Of a stretch of 64,000 nucleotides of DNA, positions 20,559 through 32,759 are shown in pieces (position 1 is the first letter of the stretch; every line of letters starts with the position of its first letter). This DNA comes from Ampelocalamus luodianensis (taxonomy: Eukaryota > Streptophyta > Magnoliopsida > Poales > Poaceae), in contig CM070628.1 in assembly GCA_036346255.1 (NCBI GenBank), positions 5,223,840-5,287,839 on the forward strand. Direction: 5' to 3'. Made by a program: the position numbers and the translations under genes. The notes under the pieces are model-generated. The model did not search any database, was not told the origin of the DNA, and saw only the letters and a list, made by a program, of their open reading frames with translations.

Positions 20559-23500
20559 ATGGCGATCCTCTCGGCGCTCGCCACCGAGGTGTTCATCCCC
20601 GTTGCCGCCGTCGTCGGCATCGCCTTCGCCGTCGTGCAGTGGGTGCTCGTCTCGCGGGTGAAGCTCTCGCCGGCCGCGGCCGCCTCCGGCGGCAGCAAGA
20701 ACGGCGGGTACGGCGACTACCTCATCGAGGAGGAGGAGGGCCTCAACGACCACAACGTCGTCGTCAAGTGCGCCGAGATCCAGAAAGCCATCTCCGAAGG
20801 TGAGCGCGGGGGGTCTCTCCCAGATCTGGGGGGCGTCGCTTGGTTCGCTTAGATCCGCGCGTTTGGTGGCCGTTTGGCCGAGAAAGCCGCGGCTTCCGCG
20901 CGTTATAATGCTAGCTTTTCTCGTATTTTGGACAGTAGAATTTTGTCGAGATGTGCGATCTTTCAGGGGTAAATGGTTCGGGTTTTGTTATCCGTTCCAT
21001 CGATTGGTTGATTTAAATGCTGATCTGATGGGAAACTTCCAAATTTTAGTTCAGTGAGCTCCTCCAATATTTTTGCACTTGCGTTATGAATCAAGAAAAT
21101 CTTGAGAAATATGAACTGAAGTAATGTTAAAAAATCCGACTTTTTATGCAATGGAAGCCGAATCCTCGCGTTGGAGCTTTTGGTTCCTTTGTGGGAGCTT
21201 CCAAATAGTGTTGCTTTTCTCCAAACTATGTACTTTTGCGATATTTAGTCACTCCTGGCTTGTCCTAAATCTGTATTTTTTCAAGTGAGGGCTCCTGTGT
21301 CACTGATGTTTTTTACTACTAGATTTGGGTTTATGCGACTCCAGGTGGGGTGGGGCTCGCAAATCTTTTCCTCTCCCCTTCAACTTGTAAATCTGGAAAT
21401 TGATTTTAGATGCCTGTGGTTGGGCTAAATTGAGGCTTCAATAAAGAATTCTTTTAATGCTGCAAGCGGTGCTCTTGCCCTGTGTCGGTGCTGTAGTAAA
21501 GATGTAGCTTTCAGTGGACATGTTCTGGTAGAGCATGCTGTGTCTTTCTGTAGGTCATAACTTGGTAGTGGAAGGTGCGTGATGGATCTGTCAAACGTAG
21601 CAGGTTGAACACGTTGTGATTTGGCTGACTTGAGCTTACCTTAATTAATATGAATGACCTCCGATGTCCTGGTGCTAGGTAGATCTAGACCTGGAACGTC
21701 TGGTTCTTGGATAAGGATATTTGCCATCTGTCAGGGACGTGTCGTTTTTCCCTAGACTTATGAGCTCGCTATCTTGATCAGTATGGATGGCCTAATGCTT
21801 ATCGGATACGTGTCCCATTTGTGGGGGTTTATTTGATGGGAATTGCTATGCATCGGCCGTCCGTACGCAACAAATAGTATCAGACGCTCCACGCGAATTC
21901 CGATGCGTCTCCATTCATCCAGTGTCATGCGTTAGACCTGGTCAAACCTGTCCACACACTACACACTTTACTCGCCCTCAGTTTCACACAGATATTCTCT
22001 CTGCTCCTCACCCTTGAAGCCTCCACCACCTCTCCAAGCAATAGGGTAATTATTTTGTTGCAATGGGTTGTTGCAACAGGTTATCTGTGATGTTGCAAAA
22101 GGTATTCTCGATTGTTGCATTTGCATCTTAAAACTGTTGCAGGGATGTAACATCTTTTTAGAGGTAGATTTGTTGTTTTTGGAATTTTTTACACATGGAG
22201 TAGGCGTTGCCTGAGGCCATGGCGACGGCGTCTGAGCTCGATGGCCACCATCAGCCAGCTCCTCTTGCTGCACTATCTATTCCTTCTCTAGCGGCCGAGA
22301 TGAGAGGGCATCACGGCGGCGGCGGTGGTCGGAAGTGCACTGGGCTGGCCTTGCCCCTTTCAGATATGTTCCTCCCACCGACGCTGAGATACTGGGTTCG
22401 GTCACCGCCGCTGCCTCTTGCTTTGAGCTTGTGTTGTTGTCGCTGGCCACGCAATGACACCCCACGAGTGAGCGCGAGGAAGAAACAGGCGGTGGATGCG
22501 GTGTGTTTTGTTGGAATCAGATGGTGGAAGTTACTTGTGGGAAGATCCGATGGCAAAGTGCAGCCTATGGAGCTAGCGCCCAGATCATACGTTCGGACGC
22601 TAGTCGCTACCTTGTTTGATTATGTGTCACCAACCTTGACCTGATCCATTTTTTTCTTTCATTGAGATGGGGACACAAGAAGAGCTATATCTGGAAATAT
22701 CTGCTAAGGATCTGGGCATGGGGTTTGTTACTTTTTTCCTAGATATAAAGGTGCAGTGGGTGGTTAGTATTTGGCTGTTGAATGTGTCAGTCTGTAGGTC
22801 TACCTATGTATTTCATTACTTACTGATTTCAAAAGATAAAATTGGACCGAAGGTGATACAGAGTAGTGTTTAGTCTCGTGTGTGGTTTGACAAAATAAGT
22901 TTATTATTATTCATAGTTTGTATGGGCATTAAAATCTAATATGTGCATTGTGTAATGTAATAAAACACTGCTGCTACTGAATCCTATTAAATTTTACTCG
23001 TATGATTTATAAGTAACAATTGACTTTCTTCTATGAGCAGGAGCAACATCATTCCTTTTCACTGAGTACCAATATGTTGGTATTTTCATGTCCATATTCG
23101 CTGTCGTGATCTTCCTCTTCCTTGGTTCGGTTGAGGGATTCAGCACAAAGAGCCAGCCCTGCACCTATAGCAAGGACAAATACTGCAAGCCAGCTCTTTT
23201 CAATGCACTCTTTAGCACCGTGTCTTTCTTGCTTGGAGCGATCACCTCTTTGGTGTCTGGTTTCCTTGGGATGAAGATCGCCACATATGCCAATGCCAGA
23301 ACTACCCTGGAAGCAAGGAAGGGTGTTGGGAAGGCATTTATCACCGCTTTCCGCTCGGGTGCAGTTATGGGCTTTTTGCTGGCATCAAGTGGTCTTGTGG
23401 TTCTTTACATTGCCATTAACGTATTTAAGTTGTACTATGGTGATGACTGGGAGGGTCTTTTGAGTCCATCACTGGTTATGGTCTTGGTGGGTCTTCCATG

Positions 23501-25766
23501 GCTCTCTTCGGAAGAGTTGGTGGAGGTATTTACACAAAGGCTGCTGATGTGGGTGCTGATCTTGTTGGCAAAGTTGAAAGGAACATTCCTGAAGATGATC
23601 CTAGGAATCCAGCTGTGAGTTTTCTTCTCTGTTTTGAGCTAATATTTTTGAGGGAAATCAGCAGACAATTCTAGCTATTATATGGTGACTATTATGGATC
23701 ATGGCCCCTTTGCTGAACGTGCAAGTCTTGTTTGCAGGTGATTGCTGACAACGTTGGTGACAATGTTGGTGATATTGCTGGAATGGGATCAGATCTTTTT
23801 GGGTCATACGCAGAATCTTCCTGTGCTGCTCTTGTTGTTGCATCTATCTCATCTTTTGGAATCAACCATGATTTCACTGGGATGTGCTACCCACTGCTTG
23901 TGAGCTCTGTCGGCATCATTGTCTGCTTGATCACTACACTCTTTGCAACTGATTTCTTTGAGATAAAGGCTGTGAAAGAAATTGAACCTGCTCTAAAGAA
24001 GCAGCTCATCATCTCCACTGCTTTGATGACTATTGGTATTGCAATAATCAGCTGGTTGGCCCTTCCAGCAAAGTTCACTATCTTCAATTTTGGTGCTCAG
24101 AAGGAAGTGACCAACTGGTAAGTTATTTGTCTATCTTTTTATTTGTTTGTGAAATGCACTCTTCTGATTAAGTTGTCATACTTTCCAGGGGCTTGTTCTT
24201 CTGTGTTGCAATTGGTCTGTGGGCTGGTCTGATTATTGGTTTTGTGACAGAATACTACACTAGCAATGCGTACAGGTAAGAAAACCTATTACTTTCTAAT
24301 TATGTTGTTCTTTCATCATTTCCATGTTACAGTGTTTTAACCCCCTGCATTTTCTTCGTTGTGGCAGCCCTGTGCAAGATGTTGCAGATTCCTGCAGAAC
24401 TGGTGCTGCCACTAACGTCATATTCGGTCTTGCTCTAGGATACAAGTCAGTTATCATCCCAATTTTTGCTATTGCTGTCAGCATCTATGTCAGTTTCTCT
24501 ATTGCTGCAATGTACGGCATAGCAGTTGCTGCTCTTGGCATGCTAAGCACAATGGCAACTGGCCTTGCTATTGATGCTTATGGTCCCATTAGTGACAATG
24601 CTGGTGGAATTGCTGAGATGGCCAGTATGAGCCACAGAATCCGTGAGAGAACTGATGCTCTTGATGCTGCTGGCAACACAACTGCTGCTATTGGAAAGGT
24701 AAAATTGCGAAATGTACATTTGTTGGTTTTTTTTACTTCACTGTACTTTACTGTTTAGATTTTTTTGGTATTGCACTTAAAGTTAAGCATTTGATAATCC
24801 ATGAGCTATTGGATTAGTAGGATTGGGCATTCGTGAGTTGTGGATTCTTAGAGAAAGCCATTCTGTTGGTTCTGTAGCTCAATCCATCTATATATTCTTT
24901 TGTAGGGTTTCGCCATTGGATCAGCTGCTCTGGTCTCCCTGGCACTTTTTGGCGCCTTTGTCAGCAGAGCTGGAGTGAAGGTCGTTGATGTCCTTTCTCC
25001 AAAGGTCTTCATTGGTTTGATTGTTGGAGCCATGCTTCCATACTGGTTCTCTGCCATGACCATGAAGAGTGTTGGAAGTGCTGCTCTCAAGATGGTTGAG
25101 GAGGTTCGCAGACAGTTCAACACCATTCCTGGGCTGATGGAGGGAACTGCCAAGCCTGACTATGCCACCTGTGTCAAGATCTCTACTGATGCTTCCATCA
25201 AGGAGATGATTCCTCCTGGTGCTTTGGTCATGCTCACCCCCTCATTGTTGGAACCCTCTTCGGTGTGGAAACTCTTTCTGGTGTTCTTGCTGGTGCTCTT
25301 GTTTCTGGAGTACAGGTATCCATCACATTTTTTTTCTTCCGTTTTGTGCTTGTGTGAATCCATTAGTTCAGGAATAATGTATTTACTCTTCGACAGATTG
25401 CCATATCTGCTTCCAACACTGGTGGTGCATGGGATAATGCAAAGAAGTACATTGAGGTAAATGTTCTGAAGTCCTGATTGATCATGATTGATGAGTCAGT
25501 ATCCATCGTGACTTTGTGAGTCTTAACTTCGTCATCAACTTCCTCCCTGCCTGTTTCAGGCCGGTGCTAGCGAGCACGCGAGAACCCTGGGCCCTAAGGG
25601 ATCAGACTGCCACAAGGCTGCTGTGATCGGTGACACCATTGGAGATCCCCTCAAGGACACATCGGGCCCATCGCTCAACATCCTCATCAAGCTCATGGCA
25701 GTCGAGTCCCTTGTGTTCGCGCCTTTCTTCGCCACACACGGAGGCCTGCTGTTCAAGTACCTCTAA
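20559..25766 (+). CDS. vacuolar H+-translocating inorganic pyrophosphatase, with two one-base frameshifts
   Basis: Eight exons: 20559-20799, 23041-23614, 23738-24117, 24189-24275, 24368-24698, 24906-25315, 25397-25456, 25560-25766, all with GT-AG introns. The protein would be 763 aa, normal for plant V-PPases, which use PPi hydrolysis to pump H+ into vacuoles through about 16 membrane helices. Visible signatures are the N-terminus MAILSALATEVFIPVAAVVG, the PPi/Mg site TKAADVGADLVGKVE (about 23536-23578), DNVGDNVGD opening exon 3, and GNTTAAIGK; Ala in GNTTAA indicates the K+-dependent type I. Two single-base deficits break the frame: TTTT at 23458-23461 (five T expected) and CCCCC at 25237-25241 (six C expected). 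Both are in homopolymers, so sequencing error is as likely as mutation. It is of rice OVP type; the paralogue was not determined. Intron 1 (2.2 kb) holds a repeat-like insert. Convergent with the GH79 gene. Confidence 0.93.
21840..22612. mobile_element. probable non-autonomous DNA element in V-PPase intron 1
   Basis: The intron is plain AT-rich sequence except for this segment, which has CATCGGCCGTCCGTACGCAAC near its left end, several TTGCAAC words (22056-22140), a GC-rich coding-like centre (22207-22560), and CATACGTTCGGACGCTAGTC near the right end. The last block recurs inverted near 6511-6531. Ends and target duplication are not resolved. Confidence 0.4.
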
Positions 25767-26610
25767 AGAACATACCAAGGGCAGCAGAACTATGATGGAC
25801 GGACATCACGAATAACTCCCTGCCAGTTCGTATGTTGTGCGCTGTTTTTTTGGTCTCATGTCGTTTGTCTTTCCTTTGGCCTCTTGGAGGTGTTAAGCTA
25901 GTCTTACTCTTACTGCTTGTAGCTCCATGTAGAAGAGACCAGATGTCCGCCCTCTTTGGTATGTGCCTGGCAAATTTTCCTCGTCCCTTGATGACGACGA
26001 TAATGTCGAACTCTTGAACCATGATATGATGATTGTTGCATTCCTCGTCCTCTTTGGTACGAGTCTCCTGAACAATTCCTCTGCATCAAATCTGGTTTGC
26101 AATTGGATGATTGTTGCGTGTATATGTCGCGTGTAGTGTAATGTAAGCAATAGAAATGCTTCCCCCTATTGCACAAAATTTCACTGATGTAGCAAACGAT
26201 TTGATCTGCATAAGATCACTACCAAACTTTGAATCTTCGTCTTCTGTAGTTAATCTAGATTAACTTGCAATATACCTTGCACGAATAAGGCCTCCAAATT
26301 GCACGAATCTTAAGGTGCTTTGGAGGGCAAGGATAGTACGTGCACCCAAATCTACATGTGATCTTTGTATTTTCCTTGCCTTATCACTACTTTTCCATCC
26401 AAACAAGTAAAGGGTAGTGGTTTCCCCGTTCCTTTTTTTCACCTTCAAACTTTTTTCAACCTTTTACAGTTAAAGAAAACAAAACCACAAACTTTTCAGC
26501 CTTGCAGCTTACTTCATCTTGGGATGGACAAGCTTAGCTACCCACCCTTCACTTCACATTTCCTATAACAATCACAACAAAAATCACACCAAAACCAATC
26601 ATGACCTAAT
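25767..26610. other. shared 3' intergenic region
   Basis: It contains the V-PPase 3' UTR (about 25767-26160; AATGTAAGCAATAGAAAT near 26139) and, from the other side, the GH79 3' UTR. No other feature was recognised. Confidence 0.5.
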
Positions 26611-29405
26611 CTAACTACAGGCAGGGGCAGAGAAATGGGGGATGTGAGCAAACACAATGGAGTAAGGAGCCACAGCTATGGGCTGTGCTGCATCCACTTC
26701 GACAGGTTCCAGTCTAGGGATGTTCCCATTTGCATCAGTAACCAAGGCCCTGCCATTTAGCATCATGACTTGACTCTGCAAGTTGCCATCTCTGGGAGTG
26801 AGATGGTACTCCTCTCTCATGGCTCCAGTTGCCTCAACAAAACCAGGGATATGCCTGATCTTTCTGCCATGCTTCTTTACAGTGTGTGCGTGGGCACCTT
26901 CACCTGTCACAGACACTTGGTTTCTGGTATTGCCACTGAGGTTGATCAGCAGTAGAGTTATTCCTGGCTGAACATAAAGGAAGATTGGGCATAAATGCGA
27001 TTAGTAGATAAGATTGTCTTTATGCTAATGAAAAGATATTGGCTTATCTGAATTGGCTGAACGTATAAGGAAGATTGAACATATAAGGATCACGTCGTCG
27101 TTGTTTTCTATTCTGTTTTTGCCTGCCATTTTTTGGCGGCATTGTTGTTTTCTTGCTGAACTACTTCTTTAATGCATTGGCAGAGCTCCTGCCGTTTTGT
27201 AAAAAAAAGAAAGAAAGATATTGGCTTATCTGAATTGCTTACAGAATCTCTTGCGCAATGCGCATAAGCACGGACCATGTTGGTGCCACTGAATGTTGTA
27301 GCTAGAACTTTGGTTCCCATGAGGCGATGCCATAGTAGAGCGCTGCAGCAAAAAATGCGGAAAGAAAGCAATATCATGAAAACGACATATTCCATACTTC
27401 GATTCTGCAAGATTATATGCAGTGGAACCAATTCTTAGCTTAGCCATTAAGTAGCTATTAGGTTCCAATTATTGGGATATGTTTCTACTCCCTTAAACTG
27501 GAAGTTTTTTTTTTATAATTAAAGTGCTTTTACCAACTTGTGAAGCTCCCAAGAGCATCAGGTCTTTTACCTGTAATAGTCAGGATTTGGTTGGAATGTT
27601 GTTGTGTTCAGCAGGCCATAGTTCCCACCAATCAAACTTTGTCTGCAGTAACTCTTTGTGTCGTACTTCGCTGACATCCCAAGCTGATCCAAGAACCTGA
27701 AAAATCACCTAACCACTTAGAATAACCTCGTAGTAATAGCTACAGAATTTAACACTTCAGAAGCTCTTGGCTCACCAGAAACTGAACACAAATGAATCAG
27801 TGACAAGGTGTTGGCCACTGTTGTAAGCCCCTCCGGCCTCACCAACCCATGCGACAGTCGATGTCCCTGTGGATTTCAGTATCCCCTGAAGGTTGCTGAA
27901 TGTGCTTGCCATTCCATCGAGGTAAGATGGATTGAGGATCTTTTCAATCAGATGTGTGTCCATTCCTGCGACGATCGATGTTCAACACATTTGTTCAGTT
28001 TCCATGTCATGTATCAAGTTCTTGGCTGGTCACAGTGAGCATACCTGACCCTAAATTGTAGATGTGATGTGTGATCACATTCAGTAGATTTGGCTTGGTT
28101 TTGACGATTAGCTCGGTGAACCAGGCTGCGTCGAAGAAGCCTCCAGGTGCAAGCACCAGGGGCTTTGATGGATTGTCTCTGTATATGCTGTCAACTACTG
28201 ATTTCAGGGTGATCACGTCTGCAGCGTATTGGTCAGCCCCGATTCGAGTTCCAACGCCTCTGCCACTGAGCTCATTTCCTGCAAGGAGAGCACACAAGTT
28301 CCCAAATGCATCATCTGATTGAATTGCATGGAGAGAAGTTCTTGCTTTATAAGCAATACATTATTTTCAGAGAGTGAAGGCCAAGGCCAAGGCCAAGAAT
28401 GTTCAGCCTGTTCCTTTATTTGGTGTGCTTGGTAATCTGAACATTAACTAAATTGATGTTGACATTGCGCATCAGCATCTCTATCTTTCCGACCAATTAG
28501 TGCTCGAACAAAGCATATCGAAACAATTACTAACATACCAAGCTCCCATCCATGAATTTTATAGCCCTTGCTCGCGGTGTAACGAATCAGTGATTCTGCA
28601 TTTGTGTAATTCCATGGCCCTCCCAAGGACCCATCCGGCAGAGGAACCCGGCCGTTCAGAGCATTCAGCCCGAACACAATTCTCGCACTGCAATTGGGTA
28701 GCATCATCTGATTCTCACAACCCAAATAATTCAAAGGAAATGAAAAAATCCGCTTCAGAGACTTAAAATTACCCGGTGTTTTGGAAGAACGCGTTGAGCT
28801 CGTCCCACCTACGCAGCGGCAGGCAGCCCTGCGTGAAGCCGTGCATCTCCGACGCGTTCTTGACGAATGGCGTGCACGGCCGCCGGGCGTCGCCAGTGTC
28901 GTACACCACCTTGTCCTGCAGCGAGCCGCCCAGCCGGAGCTTCAGCGGCGAGAACGCTGGAAAAAAATTCACCGCATTGGCAACGATGAGCTACTGCTAC
29001 ACGAGCGTGCCATGGCACTAAACCTGTATGGAACGGCGGCTCGTTGCCTACCTCTTACGGCATTGAGAAAGGTTTTGTTGGAAAGATCCTGTGCGAAAGC
29101 AAGAAAGCGTCAATTCGCCGTGTTCTTGGATCACTGAAAAAAAATTGCGAGATGGAGCAAAAATTGTTCACCAGGTTGAGCAGGGAGGCGCGGCCCCAGC
29201 TGCAGGTGCCGTAGTCGCACTTGTCCGGCGGCCACCAGTCCAGCGTCGCGCACACGAAGTCCTCGTCCGTCGTCGCAATGGCGTACCGCCCCTCCACGGC
29301 GGCGACAGCAGCCTGCCCTGCGCCGGCCGCCGCGCTCAGACACAACGACACCAAGAACCAGAGACTCCCAAGAAGCCGCCCCAGCTGCAACCCAGCCGCG
29401 GCCAT
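26611..29405 (-). CDS. heparanase-like protein, glycoside hydrolase family 79
   Basis: Nine exons: 29405-29172, 29088-29052, 28956-28773, 28687-28539, 28278-28045, 27965-27776, 27696-27571, 27342-27243, 26967-26611; all introns are GT-AG and the sum, 1611 nt, gives an open 536-aa protein. An in-frame ATG at 29426 would add seven residues. A signal peptide (LLGSLWFLVSLCLSAAAG) predicts secretion to the cell wall. TTDEDFVCATLDWWPPDKCD and PLKLRLGGSLQDK are typical of plant GH79. The likely acid/base is Glu in HGWELGNELSG, split across an intron, and the likely nucleophile is Glu in VAWVGEAGGAYNSG. Such enzymes are thought to trim glucuronic acid from arabinogalactan proteins; the substrate here is inference. 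No disruption is seen, in contrast to the neighbouring V-PPase. Confidence 0.93.
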
Positions 29406-29935
29406 GCCGAGCAGAGCAAGAAACAACAGGGCAAAGGAAATGCCTCTACTGTAGCGCAGTGTAGACTAGTCCCCCGGACAGGAGCAGGCGGGGGCAATGG
29501 CGCGCTCTGCCGGCCACCTACGCCATGGCTAAATACTAAATGGCAAGAGGCCAGGACAAGGCATGGAGGGAGAGGAGGATAAGGGGTGGTGGTGGGGGCG
29601 CGCCGCGCTTGACACCTTGATGGTTTGGTGGGGAATCTGGCACTGACAGTGTGGAGTGCAGGATACTTCACTGTTCGATTTGATCCATGCTGATCTCTCC
29701 TTTTTCACTACCATCTTGAGCTGCTGCTCCATGGATGACGCGGTAAGCTCGGCGGCTAAGTTGGCAGGTTCGTTTTTTTTTTCGGTTAGCAGTTACCTGT
29801 GCGGTTTGTTTGCAGTGGTCAGGTTTTGACTGGGAGGGGAGAGGCTGAGGTTAATTTTGGCTGTAGCAGTGCTGGAAAGTAGCAGTGGGTGGTGTAGTGG
29901 TGTGGACAAAGGGAGCAGTAATGAAAAGTTCTAGG

Positions 29936-30329
29936 AATCCCCCGTGCTAAATAAACCATTTTAATTTTTACATAAATAAACCATTTTTTTACAAAAATAA
30001 CCTAGAATCGTTGGGCCACCGCACGACCGGGTCCAATCACTCGACGGTCCAGCAATTAGCTAATGTGGCAGACCCAATTGAGTGACGGAACCACGACTGA
30101 GGGCTGCCGACACTGTCGTCGCGCAAATGAGCGGACGATAGTGAGCCATGTCGCCTGTCGTGGTCCAGTCACGTGACTTATCGCCCAGTTGCGTTCACGT
30201 GGCAGGTATGTCAAGTCAACATTTTTTTCAAAGTATTTTACGGGCAGATAGAAGTTCGTGAGGTGCCATGCGTGGTTGATTTGAATATCTTTTTCGCAGA
30301 TCACAATGTAACACCGAACATAGATAATC
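29936..30329. other. AT-rich then GC-rich sequence upstream of the MULE relic
   Basis: Repeated ATAAACCATTTT words (29948-29985) precede a GC-rich stretch. Possibly the decayed 5' end of the MULE; its terminal repeat could not be matched. Confidence 0.3.
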
Positions 30330-32755
30330 TTTAAAATCTAGATGGTGTTGCATTAGCTGACATGTAGCTTCTCGCTGGACCCAACACTGTATGGTGTCAC
30401 TATGAGATGCTTATGGAACCATTTGCCGGAAGTGGTCCATTAGGAGTGGAGGCCGATGGAGCGAATAAAGTCATGACATACCTGGTTGGAAGCACATAGG
30501 TGTCGTGGCTATAAATGTGTTTGGTCGGTCCATGCGTGTCTGAGAACACTTGGCAGTGCCCATGAAGTATGGGAGAGTAGTGCGGGTGTGTAGGTGGAAG
30601 TTGAGGATGGTGAGATAGAGAATGGTGGTGCAGATGTAGTTGTGACGATAGACATGCATGTCGATCCCAATGGATAGGTGGACAAAGGGAATGGCATTGA
30701 ATTCATAGTGGATAACTTGGAGCGGGAAGACCGGAGGACTAAGGCCGGAGACACAAGCATTGGAAGGGAACGAAGAGGATGACGACAGTTTATGTGATGA
30801 TGATTTCCCCGATGCGCCGGTGCCTGATGTTTGAAATAGACATGACCTAGGGGGCCCGATTGTGAGTGATGGCCACGATTCCCGCTGGGAGTATGGGTGA
30901 ATGTGGTGCGCGGTTTAAGGTTGTAAATCAAACAAAGAGCAGTATACTATGAAGTGTGAGAAATATGGGTGTCCTTGGCGTGTTCACGCCAACAAGCCCA
31001 AGCACGAAATGCACTAGATTATGTCAAAGATGGAGGACCACTCGTGTGTTCTGAGCAACGTACTGCCAAACCACCGCAATCTCACTTCTTCTTTTATTGT
31101 AAATGTCATGTATGGGGAGATTGTGGAGAAGGATATGGAAGCGCAACACATCATGCTAACCATTGAACAGAGGTACAAGTACAAGATTAGCTATGCGAAG
31201 AAGTGGAGGGAGAAGAAGAAGGAAATGGAGAGAAGGTTCGACACGTGTGAGTTGGCCTACGACAATCTCCCTCGACTACTTGAGACGCTAAGGGACAAAA
31301 ACCTTAGAATATACATCGTTATGAATGATAAGGTTTGAAAAAAACTGAAGGGGTACATGGTAATGCAATGGACTTTACTTGCATTTGGTGCCTACGTTGA
31401 TGCCTTCCATCATTGCTGTCCGCTCATGTACGTAGATGAAACATTCTTGATTGGGAAGTACAAGGGGCAGATCTCGATGAGAAGTATAAGGGGGCAGATC
31501 TTGACGCCAATCGGTGTGTATGCCAACAATCATATCCTTTCCATGGTTGTTGTATTTGTGGAGAGTGAGAACTTCGATAGTTGGTTGTGATTCTTCAGGC
31601 ACCTCAAGGTTGGGGTCGTTGGTAAACGCCCAGGCGTTTGCATAATATATGATCAACATGCCAAGTTGATTAAGGCCATCAAAAGGCTACAAGAAGATCC
31701 AAATAAGCTTTTTCCATGGTATGATTTGCGAAACCGTTGGTGTATGCGGCACCTGAGCGCCAAATTTTTTTGGAGGAACGACAAAGCCGTTATTTCATTA
31801 AAGGGAGAAAGCAGGACAAACACAAGAGAGAGAAAAAACAGACAAACAAAAAACGCACCCACACACACAGGAATCCCCCCAGGGCAACGAAGCGTTGCTA
31901 CGAAAACGAAAAAAACAGCAAAGCCGCACAGCCGACCTCCACCTACCGGCCGACGTTGCTACCTTGGCCTAAAGCCTCCTACTTACAAGGCCCTCTGCCG
32001 TGAAAGAATCTAGTCGCCTTGAAGATAGATCTGCAGCTTGGTCGCTCGCTTTGCGTCCAAGCCCAGGCTTCATCCTTGATTACCGACAAAGACCACAGCC
32101 GGCACTTTGCTCGAGTCTTTGAAAGATTCGTCGATTCCTCTCTTTCCATAAGTGCCAGAGGATCAACACTAGTAGGGAAGCTTTGCCTTTTTTGCAATTT
32201 TCCTCACCTGAGAGGAGGACAAGCAATTCAAGAACAAGAGGCTGATGAACCTGTTCAAGAGGTCAAGTAGAACCAGCAAAAAAACGTTCGATGCAATCTG
32301 GGAGAAACTTGATGAGTTCACTACTAAGCACGTCGAGGACAGGAATAAGCAACTTGCTAGAAACACAACCGATGTATCGGTACGGTTGGCACCGTTGCCT
32401 GAGATTAACCCACCCGACTTGAGAAGGAGGACAGTGATGAGCATCAAATATTTCTCGCATTGGATGGAGGCAAAGCTAGTGGTGAAGTGGGCATTGCTTT
32501 ACTACACCGACGACACAAGGTACGACATAATGACAACAAATCTAACCGAGGTGTACAATTGGGTTACCAGTGGTCTGCGCGGTATGCCCCTCGTTGTAAT
32601 CATCGAGGGTATGTTGCATAGTATAATCAAGTACTTTAGGGAAAGACATAGTGTTGTTGCATTGCATATGTTGAATGCACAAATGCCCTATTGTACAATA
32701 GATGGTATTATCAATTCCACAGGTATGACCAGTATTGTCCGATATAGCTAGTACG
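30330..32755 (+). pseudogene. MULE (MuDR/FAR1-type) transposase relic
   Basis: Fragments in shifting frames give ARFKVVNQTK...KYGCPWRVHA (the MuDR N-terminal DNA-binding region, about 30905-31000), EQRYKYKISYAKKWREKKKE, MQWTLLAFGAYVDAFHHCCP then YVDETFLIGKYKGQ (catalytic core with an Asp, 31370-31470), KRPGVCIIYDQHAKLIKAIK and NRWCMRHLSA (31735-31760). After a LINE insertion it resumes with FKNKRLMNLFKRSSRTSKKT and EKLDEFTTKHVEDRNKQLA. At least two stops occur (about 30950 and 31337). The stretch 30330-30900 is plausibly its upstream part but too decayed to align by eye. Terminal inverted repeats were not found. Confidence 0.75.
31768..32193 (-). mobile_element. 5'-truncated LINE inside the MULE transposase
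   Basis: On the minus strand, 32197-31979 encodes VIKDEAWAWTQS, the very end of plant L1-type reverse transcriptase proteins; then comes a 3' UTR ending AATGAAATAACGGC and an A-run (T-run on + at 31765-31771). The MULE frame breaks after MRHLSA and resumes beyond 32200. Short matching flanks (CCAAATTTT and GCAATTTT) suggest an imperfect target duplication. Confidence 0.7.
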
Positions 32756-32759
32756 ACTG

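Noticed and set aside
20283..20803. Frames of about 160 codons opposite and beside V-PPase exon 1
   Set aside because: They are shadows of the V-PPase 5' UTR and exon 1.
29055..29582. Plus-strand 163-codon frame
   Set aside because: It is antisense to GH79 exon 1 and its promoter; the minus-strand reading has the family signature and correct splice sites.
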